Assembly: GCA_020091685.1 (NCBI GenBank)
Contig: CM034595.1
Span: forward strand, 26,397,933-26,461,932
Direction of reading: 5' to 3'
Source of the DNA: Lutjanus erythropterus
Taxonomy: Eukaryota; Chordata; Actinopteri; Lutjaniformes; Lutjanidae
DNA length: 64,000 nt
Each line of letters starts with the position of its first letter. Within the stretch, counting starts at the first letter, position 1. Of this stretch, positions 59,769 to 64,000 are shown one piece after another. Both the position numbers and the translations under genes were made by a program. The notes under the pieces are model-generated. The model was not told the DNA's origin. It ran no database searches and saw only the letters and a program-made list of their open reading frames with translations.

Positions 59769-60648
59769 AAGGGGTGTCAGGATATAGCAATGTTGAGGAT
59801 AACCATGATATTTAAAAAATGAATTATTAATATCATGTTAATAATATACATATGATAATATTGCGTGTAACCTCCCCCCAACACACAAGCTTTGCAGTCA
59901 CACTACACTTGTATTTTTGTGTAATTTGTTTGCCTCAAAAAAAAAAGACAAAACTCACAATAAACAAAGTTTAAGATGAATTTGACTGATAGCATTTTTT
60001 ATTAAAATTTTCTATAGATATATTTTGCATACATTTGCCATATTATAAAGTAGGGTTGAAAATTACAATCCTTTTCATTATTAATGAGCCAGCTTTTTGT
60101 CTTGTTTTTGTTTTCAATTAAGCGATCAATCATTTGATCCATACAATTCATGAAAATTGTGAAAAATGTCCTAAACACCTTACAAAGACAAAGAGAGTGG
60201 GTTGCTCTTCTTTTGATGTGCTGTGATGCACACTACTTTGAAAATATTATTATAGTTTTCTATGCTTTAAAAGAGGTTCTCATTGTACCGCAACATTGTT
60301 TTATCTTCTGATGTGTCATATTCCTTAGTGAAAATACTAAACAAAAATACTTCCCAAGCTGACGCATTCAATGTGTGTGTTTTGTACGAACTAATATTCC
60401 AAAACCTAATATATTCAGTTTATTATCACAAAAGAAACCACAGATCTTCACATTTGAGAAGCTTGAAGAACAAAAAAAATTTAAAATGATTTAAAAGATT
60501 AAAATTGTGGCCAATTCATTTTCTATCAGTCTGCTAATAAATTAAACAAAATTTGAACTTGAATCAATTTCATTATCATCATTATTTTGATTTTTATATT
60601 GTATAATACATCAACATGAAGACACTGACTGTATCGCCCCACCCTACA
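59769..60648. mobile_element. possible DNA transposon remnant (AGGGGTGTCAGGATAT / ATCGCCCCACCCTAC)
   Basis: The terminal words are loosely inverted and the interior is AT-rich. The frame at 60283-60489 is not recognised. Boundaries uncertain. Confidence 0.3.
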
Positions 60649-60806
60649 CTGAGTGGTATGACTTTCATATATACAGCACACAGTTTATATCTTCCCTACT
60701 GGACTAAGCTGGTTTTCTGTACCAGCACATTTCCACATGCAAGTCTGAGTTGACAGTGTGTATACTTTTGTTTCCCTCTTACCTCAAGGTGGACAAGCTG
60801 GAAACC

Positions 60807-60809
<3 letters not shown>

Positions 60810-60881
<72 letters not shown>
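60810..60881. repeat. (CA)36 microsatellite
   Basis: Longest pure CA run in the window. Confidence 0.99.
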
Positions 60882-60885
<4 letters not shown>

Positions 60886-61015
60886 ACACTCCTCTTTAAT
60901 CTTACAGCACTATCTATTATTCAGCGAGAGCAGGTGGGAGGGGCGGGGTAAAGGGGTAGTAGGGGCATTGCTGAATGGAGAGTGGGTGTGGAGGGAGGGG
61001 GCAAACAAGGGTGGA

Positions 61016-61018
<3 letters not shown>

Positions 61019-61051
<33 letters not shown>

Positions 61052-61060
61052 TGTGAGTGT
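61019..61060. repeat. (GT)n microsatellite
   Basis: GT run with a few GA interruptions at the end. Confidence 0.97.
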
Positions 61061-61464
61061 GCATTGAGGATGATTAAAAAGAGAGGCAACCCCCCATCCT
61101 GAGCACATTTTCACCTCACTCTGGTCCCATGAATGGTAAATTGCAGGCAGCCACTGAGATGGAGGAGTAAGAGGAGGACAAAGACAGCGAGGGGGAATAA
61201 AGACCCCCGTGACCCGCCAACCCCCTCCTGACTTTCTCTGTATAGACTGTCACACTTCAGAGGATGGATGGCTCGTGTCAATATGGCATGTTGCTAATGA
61301 AAGGACTACAGCACACAGATTAATACTGTTAACTGATTATTTTCACCATACAGAACACTCATTTTGACCAATTTCTTATCTAAACAAAATATCTAAGTGC
61401 AGGTTCTGTGATAGGATAGCAACCTCTCAACCCTGCTTCTGGCACAGTGCACACTGGGATATCC

Positions 61465-61497
61465 TGAATGAATGAATGAATGAATGAATGAATGAAT
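61465..61497. repeat. (TGAA)n microsatellite
   Basis: Eight tetranucleotide units. Confidence 0.98.
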
Positions 61498-61519
61498 TTA
61501 ATGAAAGAATGGTCTAAAG

Positions 61520-61889
61520 TAGGGCTGCACAATATGGTAAAAAAAAATCATATTGTGAGTATTTTGACAAATACTGAGATTGCAGTATCTTTCTGTATTA
61601 GTTGTAACAATCATTTTGAATCACAGATTTCATTTTAATTGTAAAAAATTATTAAAATTATGATGATATGATATGGTGACATTTGTTGGGGTCTTTACCA
61701 AACAGACATGTTTTCTTAAAGCTGGAGAACAAGATTTGTAGATCAGGGCACCTGTGCAGCATTGCAATACTTTATTATAATTTTGTAACACATTTTACCT
61801 TTGTCAAAAAAAAAAAAAAACACACAATTTGGATATTGCACTTGGCCATATTCTGATTTTGGTAATATTCTGATTAATTTGCAACCCTA
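61520..61889. mobile_element. hAT-like miniature element (TAGGGCTGCACAATATGG)
   Basis: Left end tagggctgcacaatatgg, right end ttaatttgcaaccctac. The flanks gtctaaag and ctcaaaag agree at 6 of 8 bases. The interior contains tattttgacaaatactgaga and gcacttggccatattctgat. Confidence 0.65.
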
Positions 61890-62029
61890 CTCAAAAGGTA
61901 AGAAAGCATAAAAAAAAAGGTTGAATCTAAGACTAAAATATAAGTACATATTGTACGTCAACACTTGAAGATGAAATGTCTTTTAGTTGCCATGCAGGTA
62001 AGAATGTAACTAGACTGACACCTCGTAAT

Positions 62030-62630
62030 TTTCAGTGCAGTGTTTCTGTATTAGCAGGACGATGCTGTGAGGTAAATGCCAACATCAGCATACTAACATG
62101 CTCATGCTCGGCTTAATGTTTACCACGCTCACCATCTTGCGTTATCATGCTAGCATGCTAGAATTTTGCATATTAGCACTAAACTAAAGCTGCAAACATT
62201 CGTTTTTATTTTTCTTCAATCAAATAATTGATTAATCAACTATTTTGATAATTAATGACTCATTTCAGTCATATTTTCAAGCAAACTTATCAAACATTTG
62301 CTGGTCTGAGCTTCTTAAATGTCAGGATTTTTGGACAAAAGAAGCAAAAGACAAATGTGAGTATTTTTCACATTTTATAGACTAAATGATTAATCATGAA
62401 AATAACTGTCTGATTAATCTATAGTGAAGATAATTGTTAGTTGCAGCCCTACACTAAACACTTTTTTAAAAAAGCACAGTTGATGTTGATGGGATTGTCA
62501 TTAGTTTTTCAGGTATTTGGTCATAAAGAAAAGCATTGAACAAACTGAAAATTTCACCTCATTGTGGCACTAAATGAAAAATCAGGGGATCGACAAAGTC
62601 AGTAGGATTCATCCTCTGAGGCTCAATGTC
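62030..62630 (-). repeat. TTAGCATGCTAATGTTAGC family, copy 3 (split)
   Basis: Reverse orientation: ccaacatcagcatactaaca, tagcatgctagaattttgca, tattagcactaaac, and after a 267-bp insertion aaaaagcacagttgatgttg then gggattgtcattagtttttc aggtatttggtc. The interruption is the element at 62185-62451. Confidence 0.75.
62185..62451. mobile_element. hAT-like miniature element with perfect 8-bp duplication CACTAAAC
   Basis: Left end taaagctgcaaaca, right end gttagttgcagccctaca; the element proper ends at 62451. The direct repeats CACTAAAC at 62177-62184 and 62452-62459 are identical. 267 bp, non-coding. Same family as 29816-30186. Confidence 0.85.
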
Positions 62631-63599
62631 TGTTGACAATTACATGTAAGGCTGCAAGTAATGATTATTGTCATTACTGATTAATCTGCAGTTCACAGAT
62701 AATTGTTTTGTTGACAAAATGCCCAAAAAATGTGAAAAAAAAATGCTCATTGTTCATTCCCAGGGCCCAAAGCGAAGTCTATAAATTGTGTTATGTCCAA
62801 CCAGCAGGCCAACATACAAAGACTTGATATTTACAGACATTTGATATTTGAGCATGTGACTGAAAATAACAACCAACATGTGTCCGCAGTGCACATGTAC
62901 TTCAAATTCACAAGACATATGACTTTATAACAAAACGCCTACACTTCTATTATTCGCCATCTATGACAAAACAATGGCTTGAGGCAGCTGAGGATGATAA
63001 TGACGAGGATACATACTTTAGAGATACAGCTGACAACTAATACTGAAAAGCAATTTTTTCTTGTTTGCTCATGGCAGCAATTAAACACAAAAATGCACAG
63101 CGGCAGAGTCACTCATTGATCAAACCGAGAGAACTAGGTTTTGTTACTGGGAGCCAAAAACAATGCTGGCCCATTCAGCTAAAATATCTCCCACTCTTAC
63201 ACCCACACACACATCAACTGGATTTATTCTGTCTGGCATGAAAGCTATCTGTAAACAAAATCAGTGTGGCTGTCAGGCAGAGGGGATCAGTTCACAGAGG
63301 AGTGTGTTAGAGGACGGTGATGAGGAGAGAAGAGGGCAACAGGAGCACAAGGAGGAATCTGGGGTGTACTCATTCAGACACACAGGGAAACACGAGATCT
63401 GCCCCTGTAAGGGACGGAAAACTGCGACGAAGACAAACTACAAGCCAAAATAAAACATAACAACAACCTAGACATTACCAATCACCATACACACTCTTCC
63501 AACTCCAATTAATAATTAATCATTTCCTCATTTAAATGCATATGGGAGAAGTTGGCCTTTAAATCCTTATGCCAGAGAGGCTTCGTGACACATGGTTAA

Positions 63600-63665
63600 C
63601 GGTCAATTTTAACCAAAACATGACCTTTTCCTGAACCTAACTAAGTAGTTTTATTGCCAAAAGAT
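63600..63665 (-). repeat. dispersed repeat (GGTTAAGTTTGGGCAACAAA), copy 2
   Basis: cctgaacctaactaagtagt then tttattgcc is the reverse complement of the ggcaacaaaactactttgtt / aggtttagg words at 31105-31360. Confidence 0.45.
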
Positions 63666-63861
63666 GACTGAAATGCAAAAGAAAAAAACAGAAAATAATT
63701 TTAAAAGAGAGAAAGTAAAGATTAAAGCTTAAAGTCATCCATGAGCTTCACTTGGGAATCAAGATCTATTTCCTGGGTGGAAGCCTTAAACTTAACAGTC
63801 TGCCCCTGATATGGACTTTGTTGGACTTAATAGTATTTCACCTGACTTCCAAAAGCCCTCT

Positions 63862-63905
63862 TGCCAGAAAGCCCTTTCTGGCAGACAGCTGTCTGGGCTT
63901 TCTAA
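63862..63905. repeat. overlapping inverted repeats
   Basis: tgccagaaag (63862-63871) and ctttctggca (63874-63883) form a perfect 10-bp stem with a 2-base gap. agacagctgtct (63883-63894) is a perfect palindrome. agaaagccc and gggctttct form a third, larger pairing. Confidence 0.8.
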
Positions 63906-64000
63906 GGGAAAGATTTCTTCCAGAAAATCCTGAAGCAAGAAAATGAAATGAAAAGTGCAAATTTCTCAGAGCCCAAAATTTCTTGTTTAATACAACCAAC

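Larger units (their letters stand above)
43656..64000 (-). other. 20 kb of adam22 intron, no exon recognised
   Basis: The next 5' adam22 exon should encode the segment ending ..LNH just before LLSS. No such reading with a donor was found here on the minus strand, so this is taken as part of one large intron. It contains repeats listed separately. Stretches 45100-45850, 52720-53760, 55620-58460 and 62630-63590 showed nothing recognisable apart from simple repeats. Confidence 0.6.

Noticed and set aside
60696..60887. Minus-strand exon candidate ending CACCTTGAG|gtaag at about 60779
   Set aside because: The donor is good, but the acceptor would fall in the (CA)n tract, and the reading (NGFQLVHLE) does not match the missing adam22 prodomain exon.
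60810..61060. CRISPR-like array
   Set aside because: Only microsatellite runs; no spaced repeats of uniform length anywhere in this vertebrate DNA.

Overview
The window is ray-finned (teleost) fish nuclear DNA. The grounds are short vertebrate-type exons with GT..AG introns, long dinucleotide microsatellites, a dense load of small DNA-transposon remnants and decayed non-LTR retrotransposons, and two genes whose predicted proteins match the vertebrate families ADAM22 and claudin-12. The species cannot be named from the sequence; the repeat types look percomorph-like. Nothing bacterial, viral or CRISPR-like is present.

Two genes were found. The larger is adam22, on the minus strand. Thirteen consecutive internal coding exons lie between 43655 and 881. 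Joined, they give 357 codons with no stop or frame break, from the middle of the prodomain, through a furin-type site and the catalytically dead metalloprotease-like domain, to the start of the disintegrin domain. The 5' exons (signal peptide, start of prodomain) should lie to the right of 64000, because nothing resembling them is visible in 43656-64000. The 3' exons (rest of disintegrin, Cys-rich, EGF-like, transmembrane, tail) should lie to the left of position 1. The second gene is cldn12, on the plus strand, complete in coding sequence (15832-16050 joined to 16142-16945, 340 residues). It lies inside the 14.5-kb adam22 intron 13491-28003, so it is nested antisense.

Layout: 1-880 is intron with a foldback transposon. 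881-13490 holds eleven-odd kb of exon-rich adam22 (ten exons). 13491-28003 is the large intron hosting cldn12 with its putative promoter (about 13985-14175) and 3' UTR. 28004-43655 holds three widely spaced prodomain exons. 43656-64000 is intron only, made mostly of repeats. The introns contain at least six copies of a palindromic element with TTAA target sites, several hAT-like miniature elements (two with good 8-bp target duplications), four LINE 3' remnants, several nested insertions and about twenty microsatellites.

The two genes have no known shared pathway: ADAM22 is a neuronal receptor for LGI proteins and claudin-12 is a tight-junction-type tetraspan protein. Their link here is positional: cldn12 lies in, and is transcribed against, adam22. 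No undescribed biological system was found. The most notable observations are the nested gene arrangement, the lengthened repetitive claudin-12 tail, and the foldback elements that would place long double-stranded hairpins in the adam22 primary transcript.
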